From Lineus longissimus (taxonomy: Eukaryota; Nemertea; Pilidiophora; Heteronemertea; Lineidae): 64,000 nucleotides of DNA. The notes beneath the pieces are model-generated. The model was not told where the DNA came from. It ran no database searches and was given only the letters and a program-made list of their open reading frames with translations. Location: positions 6,880,001-6,944,000 of the forward strand of contig NC_088321.1 of the NCBI RefSeq assembly GCF_910592395.1, in the 5' to 3' direction. Numbering within the stretch: position 1 is the first letter of the stretch; each line of letters starts with the position of its first letter. Shown one piece after another: positions 34,807-47,218 of this stretch. The position numbers were made by a program, and so were the translations under genes.

Positions 34807-36989
34807 TTGTATTTGAAGTTACACCCTGTGATGTAAGATGACCTGTGTGGACAAAGCGGTATAAATATAGTTAGCTCAAGCTGGTAAAAATCAGTAACCA
34901 AATATTTACTGATGATGTCCACAGTGTCACCTGCCTTGTGTGTGGTCTCACTGTACTGTAGTATTGGGGATGGAGCGCATCACCCAAGATAACCACAAAA
35001 CGCAAACACGATTCCCCGGGAGAAAAGAGTGGAGTGCCCTGGGGACTACATTGACTTTGTTATTAAGCACAGACCGATGCCCTTTTCCTTAACAACCCAT
35101 CCCGAGGTCCATCCCAGCCCACACACGCAGACACCTGACCACTGATCGTCACGCAAAGCACACTGTCAGCAATAAATCCCTTGAGATGCTAGAGGGGAGG
35201 ACTAAGGCACTTGCCAAAAGCCAAAAGGATTTTCATTCTCCGGCGTTAAAATATCATGTGTAACTTGAATTTAAATCAGAAAATTTTGAGGCAGCATCAA
35301 GATGTAATTGAATGCAGAACCAACCTCATTTGTTTATATTTTTGGATGACCTGCCAGGATTTGTGTGGGGAGCAAACAATGAAGGAAAAATGCCGGCGGT
35401 AACGTGATTTTATTAATCCTGGGATGATTCTTGCAAATGCCCTTGAAAGAATAGTCTTTGTGAATTCATGATGATATGCATAGCCTCTTAAAAATGAATT
35501 CCCTTTTTATGCTCTGGACATAGTTTCAAGTCTTCTAAAGGCGATTAAGCTCAACTATTTTTACATTTTCTCGGGCGGTAAAAATGTATTAAACTTTTCC
35601 GGCCTTTCCTGTTTAAAAGTCCGGCGCAGATCAGTTTGCTAAGTCTGATGAACATGTTGATAAGGGTTCCATTCAGAAACTCGTCTATGACTTGATGATG
35701 CGTCAATTACTTTGATAATGATTTAGGTGCAGGAAGGGTATTGTGTTGCAGGTGCGAAATTCGCTTTAAATTGATTTGAACCATATGTCCCAAAATGTTG
35801 TGAAGCAGAGAAAAGTACCGAAAAAAACGTTAGTTATACTTCGGGCCCCAAAACCTTGAAGTTATCGAAAATTCGTGATTCGACCGACCAGGATTATAAA
35901 TCTACTTCTATTTTGCCGTAGCCTTAAAAAATTATAAGCGTGCAGAGTGAGAGTGCCATTTCACTTTTCACTGGACAATGGCCTAAATATTTATAATAGG
36001 TGACTCACGAGGATAGAATCACTATACAGTACGCATGATAGGAGAATCACCGAAAGCAATTGACCTTCTTTATGAGTTTTATTTTTGTTCACCTGTCGGG
36101 ACATGGACTTCATTCGGGATGGGAGATAACACACCAAGGAGCACTTGACTTTTATAAGTTTGACTATGTTATCAGTAGCCAAATAAATCATACCAAGTTA
36201 TTGAACACAAGGGATCAAATATCACCATAGAAACTGATAACCTATAGAAAAATAGAATGTCAAATACATGTACAGGCCAGATAAAAAATCACTGAAAACG
36301 TGAGATCGTCCTTTCTTTCTTGCTGTGCGTCGGGAGAGGGCGTATTTTAAAGATACATTTATATAAGTGAAGACGTCATCAAAACCAAGGCCTGGTGGTT
36401 CAGGGCAAATTAAGTCACTAACCCAGTGTTAACTTTCACTCAGCTTTTTCTCTTCAGTTAGCGCGGTAAACTTGATGCAGAGCAATGCCACGCAAGTGAC
36501 CAACATGTGTTAAACAACCAGCCCAGGGATGTATAAAGAATAATATCAATACGTCTCCGTCTCAAAAACCATTGAGAAAGAGAACTATGTACTTTAACTA
36601 ACGCTTATATATGTTTTTAAACAGGTGCACACTGACGCTTTCTCAACCACTTGTTTCCTCCAAATTGCCAGTGGATTTGAACTGTGAGGATGTGAGGGCG
36701 ATTTCTCTAGGTATAGTAGGCTACTCTAGAGACTGTTTTAACCCGCGCCTTTACATGTTTTTTAAACGTATTGACATTATTGACAATAGTTTTTTCTAAA
36801 ATACTTTTCTTTATCTCACGAGATAACCACGACATTTGATCTACGTTGATTGCTTGGAGTCTTTTGTTTGGTTAGGTGCTCTTGAGATGCTCGTTTAGGG
36901 ATGCCCGCTTGATAATAAGCTATTAATTGGGTGACCTTGTCATGAGAGGTATGCGTACGTAAACATCGGGCGACAGTGATAACACACTG
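34807..36989. other. No recognisable gene
   Basis: Mostly unique AT-rich DNA. Open frames at 35991-36191 (minus) and 36611-36799 have no recognisable motif. Confidence 0.45.
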
Positions 36990-37500
36990 CTGTCGATAAA
37001 ACCTGAGAATAAAAGTTGCATCGATCGAACCTCACCATTACCTCTCATGATAATCATAATTGGCAGAATCCAGCCCTTTCGTTTCTGACCAGAGAGAAAA
37101 TTGATATGAAGTGTTCGCTTCTGCGTGATCAACTGAAAAACTAATGCAATTTAGCCTTCTGTGTTTGTGCCCAAGACTCACATCTACTTTTATCAAACTT
37201 GTAAAGCATATTACATATTCTGAAAGTGTCTGTTCTGTTCATAAAACCAAGCAGATATCGTGATATTCATGGCCAGCACTTTCGTTTCTGACTATACTCC
37301 ATGACATAGAGAGGATAGGCTGAAGGAAAGTCCAACTTTGGAATTCTCAGCCTGCTGTGATTGTACCTATAGGATGCCCATCCACGTTTGTCTAACGTGT
37401 AAAACATATTACATCTTCTGAAAGAATCTCTTCACGTTAAAACCTTGTAGACATCGTTAGAATTCGCAGACTGTGTAGCACTTTTATTTCTGACCATATG
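36990..37500 (+). repeat. Diverged tandem repeat, about 205-bp unit, three copies
   Basis: CAGCCCTTTCGTTTCTGACC-type landmarks lie at about 37068, 37275 and 37477. Each is preceded by an AAAACCTTGTAGACATCG / AAAACCAAGCAGATATCG variant in the last two units. Confidence 0.6.
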
Positions 37501-38189
37501 ATTGTTACCCGTCACAGCAAAACCAGGCACAGGTCTCTCGAAGCTTGGCAGGATGAGACGGACTAGTCGTTTATTTCACTGTAGTCTGCCTCTGGCATAA
37601 CCATCAATGGGAGGCCTATCAGACTCGTATGATATCCCGACAGTCGGGCGAGTAAGTGATGACATTTAAAATCTAAACTGGTTGTTGTTCACAGATATTT
37701 TTAGAAAATCATACAAGTTTGATTTTTTGTCACGTTTCACCCCCCCCCCCCCCCCCGCGCCCTGACCAATTGGCAAATATAAAAATCGTTTTTTATAAAA
37801 TGATTTCTTTATATCTGTAGCAAATATATTTTGAACATCTCTCCAAAAATTGACCTTAAAAACTCGAGTCTAATTGAAAGGTCTGGATCCTCCAACCAAA
37901 GAAATCTTATCTTTTCTCAATTAGGGGGGGGTGAGGGTGAAAATTTTGAGAATCCAGCAAAAGTTAATTTTCCTGTTAACATAACATCCCATAACTCTCC
38001 CACCGAGGAAAGTGATCTGGAAAAAGCCATGATTTCTAGTCCAGCCAAAAGCAAACAGTTCAGCACCACCTCTGGCCATGCAAGTTATTGATAAACGCAA
38101 GAGTATCTATGTTGCTTGTGAAACGACTTTCATGACCAGGGGCTTATATAGTTTCAAAGTGATTGCGTATTGACTAGTTAGACAATACA
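37501..38189. other. No recognisable gene; C-run at 37741-37756
   Basis: A 16-base C homopolymer and an open frame at 37831-38091 without family motif are all I see. Confidence 0.4.
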
Positions 38190-38265
38190 ATGAAACCTCC
38201 CATAGCGGACACCTCTTTATTAAGGACAAGCTCTCTATTAAGGACACATTGGATATTAAATCATC
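38190..38265 (+). repeat. Short TATTAAGGACA repeat, related to 58.25-58.39 kb
   Basis: GGACACCTCTTTATTAAGG followed by CTCTCTATTAAGGACACATT. Similar GGACACCTC units occur near 58258 and 58283. This is a common type of dispersed repeat in marine invertebrates, and no function can be inferred. Confidence 0.45.
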
Positions 38266-39394
38266 AGCAATGCAATACTCTAAACGAATTACATATACAC
38301 AGATTTAAGCACATTCTAAATGTCGATCAAGATGACCAGGGCAAGAATTTTGTGTTAAAACTAGACCATCGCGGCCAATACAGCAGGCCTGGGACGGAAC
38401 GAACTCAGATATGATAGAGAGTTTCGGTCATGCGCAAACAGGACGCCTAACATGGTATACAACATCAAGTCAGGTTGCAATTAGCATTATCGCCGCTGCC
38501 TCGGTATAAGGAATTGATACCGAACTGGCGGTATCGGTTGTCTCACCAAAACCGCGAGGGGTCGAGCAAGAAATGTAGACCAACCGATTGAGTGGTTTTG
38601 GCGAGACAGAAATTGATACCTTACCAACTTCTGATATATATACGTTTTCCCCACGCTCCCGCCAGGTGGCCAGCGTGTAAAATACCGTTAGTATAAGGTA
38701 TCAATTTCTGCTCTATAAAACCTCTTAAATTAAATAACAAATAGTGTGGTTTTAAATGCTTTTTGGCTGTAATCATATTTTGCAGCAACCCAAGCGTCGG
38801 TTGCCTTACCCAGAGTCTTTCAAATAGACCGAGGTTGCCGTGGTTTTGGTCAACAATTAAGCTTCACCGGAGCGCTTTGTGAGACAATATCAATATTGAT
38901 TATGCCGATTATGCATTAATGCCGACAGTGAGGTAGCAATTTACATTCTTAAACAACGAGCTGTAATGTACTGGTTTTGGATGCTTTTGAAAGACTGTGC
39001 TATAATTAAGGATCTACTTTAGTATTTTTGTGAAAAGGCAAACGTATGCAAATACTGTAAACTCAAGAAAATAACACCACTTCATTAACAGCCGGTGTCG
39101 CTGACTCAAAGGGTTGCGAACAGAGCTGTTGAGAAGGCTGATCATTGGCTGGGATTCCAGAGAGGGTTGTTCAGGCCTCATATCCAATATGCTTCAGTTT
39201 TGAGTCCAATCCTTATTGGCTGGTATTTATAAAAACAAGCATATGCTTATAAGCATGTTCTTTAAGCATGTACTTTACTTAAAGAATTAAGTATAAGCAG
39301 AGCCTTGTACTTGATTTCATATTTATAAAACAAGCATTTGTGGATGATGCTTGGCTTGTAAGTTTTAAGTTTATGCTCAATTGCTCATACTGCA
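38266..39394. other. No gene; some inverted short repeats
   Basis: AAATTGATACC near 38631 and GGTATCAATTT near 38697 are inverted, as are AAGCATATGCTTATAAGCAT-type segments at 39236-39260. No coding similarity is seen. Confidence 0.4.
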
Positions 39395-40051
39395 TAACAG
39401 GGTGAAATTAGATTTCCATGTGGTATTTGTGGTGTAAGGCTGGTCGGTTTCGGGATTATGGCAATCATTGCTGCCCTGGGAGCTCCATGCACTTTCTTTC
39501 AAGAAGCTGGCTTTTAGAGAGGGAGGGGAGGTTATCCTGGCTTTCATATCAGGCTTTCTGGCGAAGAACCAGGGACCGGCCGCCTCTCGGCCCCCGGTTA
39601 CTATTCCCTCTCTGTCAAGAACGATCTCTGATGATCTCCTGACAGAACTTTATGTCCCGTCAGGGCCCTAAAGTACTACATAAATAGGACAAAACCTCCC
39701 GGTATCCGCCAGGGGAGAGAGCGTTTGTTTTTGTCCTATAAGGAGGGAAATAAACGAGAGATAGCGGCCGCCACTATTTCAAGGTGGATTGTGGAGACTA
39801 TTCGTCTTTCCTACAACACCTTGAAGACTTCCTCTGACCTTCGTGCGCTAGCTAACATCTCAGCGCATGAAGTTAGAGCACTAGCCACCTCCTGGGCTAA
39901 CTACCGAGGAGTTACTCTTCAAGAAGTCGTTTCCGCTGCATGTTGGAGTAATCACTCCACATTCTCTCGTTTCTACCTACGAGACGTTTCTTCCCTCGTA
40001 GATGGCATGCACGCAATCGGCCCGATTGTGTCTGCGGGGCATGTTGTTTGA
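39395..40051 (+). pseudogene. DIRS-type tyrosine recombinase, C-terminal half, frameshifted
   Basis: The first frame, 39468-39671, contains LPWELHALSFKKLAF and SRTISDDLLTELYVP. The second frame, from about 39650 to 40051, contains KYYINRTKPP, RERLFLSYKEG, AAATISRWIVETI, then the catalytic block ISAHEVRALATSWA (His about 39866, Arg about 39875), the CWSNHSTFSRFYLRD block with the conserved Trp and the likely nucleophile Tyr, and a short tail. The two frames overlap near 39655-39670, so one frameshift separates them. RT, RNase H and the recombinase N-terminus are not in the window, so only the 3' end of the element is present. Typical DIRS/Ngaro recombinases have this His-x-x-Arg, Trp, Tyr order. 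It is on the same strand as the ICR and terminal repeat that follow. It differs strongly from the recombinase at 6.0 kb, so a separate family is likely. Confidence 0.87.
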
Positions 40052-40441
40052 TCCTGGCTATAGATCAAAAGAGGGGGGGAGCCCGATTGAAGAGTCAAAC
40101 GCGCATCTTGCGCCATTTTTGATATGCCCTATCTTCAACAATCCAGGCAACCCCTAGTAGACTTGAAAGGACGCAATTTCTTATTGTTGTTTAGCAATAA
40201 CTCATTCTACACCCTTGAACATGCCTTATTTGCTCTAAGCTCTGTTGCCGGAAAGAAGATGGTTTTTATTATGCAATTCTAGCGCTTTCCGGAGAATGGG
40301 TATATTACTCTCTATAAATACGATTGTAATACCGAGATCAAAATACCGGTCCCCCGGTTCTCCCCATTTCTTTCCCCTGGCGGTCCTCCTTAGCTACTAT
40401 GCCGGTGGTGCCTCCTTGATGGAACAACAGCTCAGCCTTAA

Positions 40442-40531
40442 GTGTTCCATAGGTAAGTTTGAATGACACAAAATGCCCATTTCCTTACAAGAAATGGCCA
40501 TTTTGTTAGTTCATACTTACCTATGGAACAC
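40442..40531. repeat. DIRS internal complementary region (palindrome)
   Basis: GTGTTCCATAGGTAAGT at 40442-40458 and its exact inverse at 40515-40531 frame an AAATGCCCATTTCC...GGCCATTTTG core. The segment 40469-40531 is also the inverse of 40734-40796. This arrangement is what DIRS elements use to rebuild their ends through a circular intermediate. Confidence 0.75.
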
Positions 40532-40733
40532 GGCCCTCCCGCCGTCCCCACAAACGGGACATACTCTCTTTGTTAACGCTCAAGAGTAAGACTGAATATG
40601 TCGGCATGAGATCGGCGCAATCTCGCGGGATTGGTCAGGGCGCCCATGGCGGCCGAGCTGTTAACTCAGTTCTCCCTTTATAAAATTAAAGGGATACTCT
40701 TGTGTTTGAGCCCAAATGGAGTAACATGCAAAA

Positions 40734-40800
40734 GTGTTCCATAGGTAAGTATGAACTAACAAAATGGCCATTTTTTGTAAGGAAATGGGCATTTTCAACT
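40734..40800 (+). repeat. Right inverted terminal repeat of the DIRS element
   Basis: Starts GTGTTCCATAGGTAAGTATG and pairs with the internal complementary region at 40469-40531. It lies 680 bp after the recombinase stop. It should mark the 3' end of the element near 40800. Confidence 0.65.
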
Positions 40801-41159
40801 AATCGTCATTGGTAGTGTAAAGGGTGTCCCAATGCTAATGGCTGATAGTGTACAGGGTGTCTATGAAGAAAGTCCAACTGACTTATTGGCTTCTGCTGGT
40901 TTTAGGGACTGACCTGCCCTTTCAAAGTGAGGCACTGCTTAGGGAGGTAATGGAGCATGTCTTCGGGTCTTATCATCCCTTACCAGCCTAGGACTTTCAA
41001 AGATCCTTCTGAATGTAGAGTCTTGTCCGAAGTGATCAGTGAAAGACTAAAAAAGAGCGATGCCAATCCCGATTCAATTTCTTTTAAAAGCTAAAGATAC
41101 ACATATTTAGATTGTCTAGCGTTCAGAATCGTACCCACAATCATTCACAACACCCACAG
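40801..41159. other. 3' flank of the Tigger-like gene, short direct repeat
   Basis: A 35-bp direct repeat (TAGTGTAAAGGGTGTC and TAGTGTACAGGGTGTC, at about 40812 and 40847). No TIR of the 41.2-kb transposon could be identified here. Confidence 0.4.
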
Positions 41160-42490
41160 TCAATTCTTGTCCATCACAATGTCCTCCTCGACTACATTCA
41201 CGAACTCTGGTCCATCCACGGCAGCCTCCTCTTCTTCCTCCAAGATAGCATGTGGTCCAGCTTCGATTGGCCTTGGTCGAAACGATGCTTCAAAGCCATT
41301 GACGATAACGTCCTCATCAACACCATCCAAGGCATCTCTGTTGATGTTGGTCACGTCTCTCAGGCCGATGTGAAGGCAGTCTCCTCGTTCGTTCGTGTGG
41401 TCCTTCTTCCACGATTTCCATTGTCGTCGTACGTGACATTTGAAGTACTTCATGACTGCAACGTCTAACGGTTGTACGAGGGATGTGCAACCAGCAGGTA
41501 CGTAATCCAGGCTGCCTCTCATGTCGCTGAATCTCGTCCGGAAGTTCTCTGTCCGGTGGACCCGATAATGATCGACAATCAGCATGAACTGGTCAGCCTC
41601 GTTGTCGGTGACTTGGTGCGCCGTTTCCTCCCTCATACAACCAGTTTCCGATTGGGTAATCTGTACATCTGCTGGTGGGTTGTCTTGGAGGGCTGCAAAC
41701 ACCCGGACAAAACCTCTTCTGGGGAAGGTGATGTGCGCCGGCAACTTTGCTCCAGAGGCTGCGATGCAGAGGGTGACAGTGCATCCCAGCTTGGTATTGG
41801 ACCTCGACGACCGGTCGTCTATGGCCTTCTCCCCCGTGGTGTCGACCGTGTACATAATTCTCATGTCAAACAGGACAAAGGTTTGGTCCATGTTAAAGAA
41901 GAACCGCATCTGTATATAAAGACGATCGATGGTCCAAGTAACCGCATCTCGGAAGGTCTGGATCCTTGCAGCAGCATCAGCGGGGACGGTGGTTGTATTC
42001 TTGGTCACCTTCCGTAGGGACACGTGGCGTCTATTTATCAAGCACTCCACCCAGCCTATGGATGCGTTGAAATCCCATAGCTGAGGGCGACAATGCTGAA
42101 TCCCTTCTCTGACATCATGGGCCAACTCATTCCACCAGCTTTGCCACACTACCAACGCCTTATCTTGAATGTCGAGAACGGAGACTGCGAGACGACGCTC
42201 TCTCATCTGCTGCAGCCATTGGTAAAGCTGGTCCTCAACCTGTGGCCAGAACGGATCATGGGGCTCCATCACCGTCTTCTTCCGGCCATGCCCTTGTTCT
42301 TGCTTCTGCTTGAGGTCCTCGAGATTCCACCTTCTAAACGTCTCCTAGGGAATGTTATAGTGGGCGGCGACTCTCTCATACTGCGCACCGTACCGTTCAC
42401 CAGTGCCTCCTCCAGGTCTCTCAGGTAGGCAAGTTTTTCTGTCACGGTGTAGCGTCGGCGTCGTTTTCTCAGCGGCCCTACAGCATCCAT
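41160..42490 (-). pseudogene. Tigger/pogo-family DDD transposase, broken near the N-terminus
   Basis: From the right, the protein begins near 42490 with a basic patch (RKRRRRYTVTEKLAYLRD) typical of the first helix-turn-helix. The frame then shifts twice around 42390-42430 and meets a TAG near 42343-42348. From there one frame runs to 41160. It has the CENP-B-like second DNA-binding part (WPQVEDQLYQWLQQMRERRLAV, RHVSLRKVTKNTT) and the DDE_1 domain with all three acids: NMDQT, MLIVDHYRVH and GCTSLVQPLDVAVMK. The C-terminus is a short acidic tail (ILEEEEEAAVDGPEF). The 370 residues after the last break are close to the length of the catalytic half of the family. I see no TIR pair, so the outer ends are missing or too diverged. 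Plus-strand frames across it are shadows. Confidence 0.88.
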
Positions 42491-43549
42491 TGTCGCACAG
42501 GTTGTCTGCAATGTTGGTACCCTCAGTGGGGCTTCATTTATAGGCCTAAGAGGCCATAGAATTACGCAAGAAAACCACAAATCCTTGAAACTTCGATTCT
42601 GTTTTCTTCCACGTAGGCCAAGGGAGTCTAAATCTAAAAAGTGCAACAAAAAAGAGGGTTGTAGAAAAACAGAGGATGAGCTCCTCGTTTTTCTTCGGAA
42701 TTTCGTGACTACTATCATTGCCTGAATATAATTTTGCTTTATTAATGCAAGCGTTCGTAGATTTTCCTTCAGAGTTTCAATAAACACTTTTTTTGTTTTG
42801 GGGGGGTTTAGATCAATCTAAAAAGTGCTTCAGCTTCATGAGAAAACCTGTATAAACGGTCGGCGAGTGGCCTTACCATTTACGTCATTCCACATGTGCA
42901 CTCATCGACCAGTAGGCCCACAACAGTTCGAATCAATAGGGCTGCGGTTTTAAGTGGTTTAGCGTAACCATGACAGCTAGGCTGAGCCGTCACTAGTTAC
43001 CGACCGACTGCAAGGGCCAGTGAAGTCATTCATTGGTTACCGCTGGTGAATAGACTCGGGAGAAGAGGACGGGCCTTGAATATCCCGAAGTGGTGTTATT
43101 TCCCCGAACATACAGTATACCCTTGATTGGGTAGGACATAGTGTGATGATGAAGAGCGGATTAACGGGAATCCGTAATTATGTCCATCTTACCGACTTTT
43201 CTTCTAAACCGATCCGTAGTATGTCTCGTACAATCGCACATGGCTTTGCACCTTGTACACAATGATGTACGTCTGTTCGATGGCTCCACGCTTTTCGCAT
43301 GTATTGTGTGTGTAGGGCTGAGAAATGCACAAGTACTTCATTATGTATGACCGAGACTCACAGCAAATAGCATAAAGTATGAGGCGGAGCTTTAAAATGA
43401 GCCTAAACAATATAAATGCTTTGAAGAGAAAAAAACAACCTGTCTGTTGTTCTCACACCGTAATGTATACGGAAACGCCTTGCTTGCTAACAGTTGCATT
43501 CACATCATGCTGTGGAAGCAACCGTAATTTTTCTGTTCCATATATACTC
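42491..43549. other. 5' flank of the Tigger-like gene; no gene seen
   Basis: TCTAAATCTAAAAAGTGC and TCAATCTAAAAAGTGC (42628 and 42814) are a short direct repeat. Nothing else is recognised. Confidence 0.4.
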
Positions 43550-43958
43550 ATCATGTTGCGGCGTTGCGAAAACAAGGAACGGAACGGAACGGAATAATGT
43601 TACGGAATAGGGTGAAAATCCGGTCTGTAGTTTATAACTACGTAAAAAGGCAAGGTTGAGCACTTAGAGGGAGTCCGGAGATGACTTTGCCAGGCCCACA
43701 TTGTTCTACTCTAGCTCTGGTGCTACATAGCCAATAAAAAGTGTGATGAAACACAACAAACGTTGACCCAAGTTATAATTTTGTTGTGTTTTCATCAATC
43801 TTGCCGACAATTGTCAGTTTTTTGGGCGCTTAGCACCGGGCCATCACCCGGGGTTTACTGTAACGACAACAACAACTGGCATGATCATTACGGGGCGTCT
43901 GCAGACCATATTCCGTAACATTATTCCGTTCCGTGTTTTCGCAACGCCGATCATGTTG
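43550..43958. mobile_element. MULE-type MITE, 391 bp, 9-bp target duplication
   Basis: The body is 43559-43949. The TIRs start CGGCGTTGCGAAAACAAGGA and pair over about 45-50 bp, including (GGAAC)n and GGAATAATGTTACGGAATA. The left TIR has one extra GGAAC unit. ATCATGTTG is present exactly at 43550-43558 and 43950-43958. There is no coding capacity. The first bases resemble those of the 60.8-kb element (CGGCG, a few bases, then AAAA). Confidence 0.88.
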
Positions 43959-46900
43959 TGTATATATCCTTTAGCCTATTTCTAAGAGTGTAGCAGGGAA
44001 AGTCTTGGACATGTTAGATGAAAATTGATGCTTATTAAATTCCATATCCGTCCCAAACAGACGGAAATGAGGACGTTGGTTAGAATTTGTGCTCTCATCG
44101 TTTGATATGACTTACAGCCGGATCATGAATAAGTCATGTCAAAGTCATATCATTATCAGAGCAAAGCATACTGTTTTGAATATTTTTCATACAATCAAAC
44201 CAGGCAGCATCCACAGATCAGCTGCTAGTGTCAACTTCAAGTGCGTTTTCATTTAGTTTAAGAGCAACTTTGCAGGCATAAGTTGGCATTGTGGATAAAT
44301 CTTGACCGGCGTGAGTATTACACCTGGGCCGACTGAATCGAAACTCGAGATCGAAGGTGGCGATAGTGACAATAACAACGCCTATCAACGGATAGTGTGC
44401 CAGCGCTAGTAAAATGCTGTTAGTGCGCTGAGCCAATTCATTCGGCGACTCTGAGGCAGAAATAAGTTGTCTTAGCGTCAAAAACCAAACACCATGCCAA
44501 AGTGACTCAAAGAAAAAAGATGCCATCCACGCAGATAGCCTTCATTAGGAAGTTATAATGCTGCATGTGAGGGTGGCCCAAAGGGCTCGGGTATGAAAAC
44601 GCCGGTAAATATTGATCAAGCGCGGTTTCGTTGGTGCACAGCTCTCACCAGTGAAGCATGCACTCCCCAATGTATAGATGTAATCGACATGTTAAACAAC
44701 CAGCACCCCTCCCCCCCCCGTCACATTCCTCGGTGTGCATCCTTGTCTAAACTTGGTTCAACTTTGTCCACGAGCTCGAGCTCGGCAGAAATCTTGACCT
44801 TCGAGTGGTATTTTCCTAGGGGTCGGGTAACAATAGTTTCTACAAGTACTCAGGATATGTGTCCCCTGTCCCGCAATGCCCATCGCCACTCCACCTTCAA
44901 CCCTCCACTTTCCCGACAACCTTTAACTAAATACCTTACCAGTTATCTGTGACGTCACTGATAGCGAACAAACAAAATTGCTATTCGGTGTGCCTAACAT
45001 CGCCTGTAGCTACCGGAGTTTCTATTCGGGGATAGTGCCTATTATGGACACTTTTGGCATATCCCACTGTTAGACTTTGATAACGCTATCAGAGTACGGA
45101 TTCGTTTGGCGGTGGTGAATCCCGATAGAACCGGTTCAATGAAAAGATGATTGCGACGCGAATCCTGAACGTTCGTTTTGAACATACTAGGTGTATATCT
45201 TAACAGTCAAATAATATTCAAACTTACATTGTTTAATAAGGACGATTGCTTGTGGGAGATGGTTTCAAGGTTATTATTGACAAGAGTGTACAGAAAACAT
45301 GATTGACAGGTCAGACAGCCCAATTCTATGTCCCACTGGCCACTAGAATTGTACATTTCCAATGGTGGTCATTACTAATAGGTGGTTATAAATCTTTTGA
45401 TTGATCTGCTAGGCCTATGTAAGAGAGTACATGTATATCAGAGCGATTCATATAATATAGATTCCGATACTTGACCATCACAAATATATATGCCTACATC
45501 TCCGAAACGGACAACTTGAGGTGACGGGCCATGTTAGCCAAATTTGCGGACAATGTCGACTTTAAAATTGAATTGCTCCTAGCCATGACTGATAAGCGAC
45601 TCTTAGTAAAGAAATCTGGAATCTTGAAGGAATTTTGCGCACGATAAAAGCAAAAAAATATATTTCAAATTGCCTTTGATTAGGACAAATTATTGATACA
45701 ATAACATCGGTATTTACAACATGAACAGGCTAATCACGCTGAGCTCCGTTGTCCGACACCTCAATTACCACTGGGAATCAACACAGAATAACTCTCTGCA
45801 TCTCGTAACAGTGCCCCTTTTTGCAATTTAGGTCACGGTAAATGAATCAATCGCTAATTAGTCGCATAAAACGCGCTAATTTCGAATTTTGAAAAAAAAT
45901 TCTAGTAACCTTTTGAAAATTGAAACAAAAACCTCTCTGTTACGTGAAAGCCAAAGTGTATCCGTTGTGAATGCAACTATCAACTTCCGAATGCAGCGCT
46001 CCAAAAAAGGGCAATAAGACGTATTTTAAAATCGTTTGTGCTTCTTACTTACCAAACAAACATCTAGCTATTCAGGTGGAATCAAAACTTCATGATACCT
46101 GGCAGATATTAAATGTTTAAGTCACGATGCCCCGCCTATTTAAGTAACATGATCCGTCATCTTAAATAGGTCTACATATACAATATAACGGCAACTACAT
46201 AGCTATAGTCCCATCATTTTCACAGATTCTATTCAAATCCCATCGGATTGTCACATCATACTAGAAAATACCTAGATTGTCATTACGGGTTGGTTGCAGG
46301 GATTTGATCGGACATATGCCTACCCCGAAACAATTGTCAACCTACGAATTGGTCCTCAAAATCAACGACATACTCATAAGCAAGTTGCAGGGCGTCTCCA
46401 CAACGTATTAGAGAGCAGACAGGCCAGTTTCTGATGATGAACACAACAGCACTACTATTCAATTGAAATTCTTACATGTAATTTAATGACTCCAACGGCA
46501 TGCCAACCATTCGTCTCATCTTAAAATAAGGTTAAATTGTCATGCTTCTCCTAACCTTGACCTCCCAAAGGGACTCAACACGGTTTAAAACGTTCGGTTA
46601 AATTTTCAGGGAGAGTTGTTTCAGTTCAAAGTATCTAATCAATAGCATATTTGTAAATGTTCGGCCAAGTTATAATCAATATGAAATACAAACGTTTCTC
46701 TCTGCTGTTGGTCATTTATTCCATGAATTACCCCAGGACAGAATGTTAAAGGTACGGGAGTCCTTTTGCGCAAGCGCACACAATTCCCGTATCTCTAGCT
46801 TATTCCTACTACGGCAGTTCTCCCGTACCGTTTTAGTGCGCTATCAGTATATACGGAACTATAACTTGTAACTTATATTTTTGAATACCGGTATCGAGTA

Positions 46901-47137
46901 TACCAGTATAGAGTATTCGCCGAACGTATACACCCCCGTGTACATGTACGTGACAAGACTAAATTATGAAATGACGTTGAAAATCTTACACAACCAACAC
47001 TTTTTTTATAAGATAAGGAAGATGTATGATATTGCCTGTTATTTTGGAGTGAAAGTCAGTTTTTAAAACAAATGAAGAAATATTATCACAAAATTTAGAA
47101 GAAAAATCAAGGGCACAATGGAGCAGAAAATTAGAAA
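43959..47137. other. No recognisable gene
   Basis: Three kilobases without array, TIR element or family motif. The minus-strand frame 44218-44526 encodes 102 residues with one hydrophobic stretch (SILLALAHYPLIGVVIVTIA), but no splice context or homology that I recognise. Bases 46751-46760 and 46816-46825 form a small inverted repeat (GGTACGGGAG). A C-run lies at 44709-44719. Confidence 0.4.
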
Positions 47138-47218
47138 CGGGGCTGTCGTGGGACTCGAACCAGGGTCAAAGGCGTCCGAGTCCTATGCGGTATACATTCG
47201 ACCAAGCTGGCTCATCTG
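47138..47218 (-). repeat. tRNA-derived sequence (SINE head or tRNA pseudogene)
   Basis: The minus strand has an A-box-like CAGCTTGGTCGAATG, a central CATAGGACTCGGACGCC and a perfect B box, GGTTCGAGTCC, at tRNA-like spacing. The outer ends (GATGAGC and GACAGCCCC) do not pair as an acceptor stem, so it is not a functional tRNA. The internal promoter boxes fit a tRNA-derived SINE, and a tail is not clear. Confidence 0.6.

Noticed and set aside
41112-42428. Several plus-strand open frames of 68-181 residues
   Set aside because: They are antisense shadows of the Tigger-like transposase, which alone carries family motifs.
44218-44526. Small membrane-protein gene on the minus strand
   Set aside because: One hydrophobic stretch alone is weak; no splice context, no homologue recognised and no neighbouring exon.
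47138-47218. Functional tRNA gene on the minus strand
   Set aside because: The A and B boxes are good, but the acceptor ends do not pair and no anticodon stem forms convincingly.
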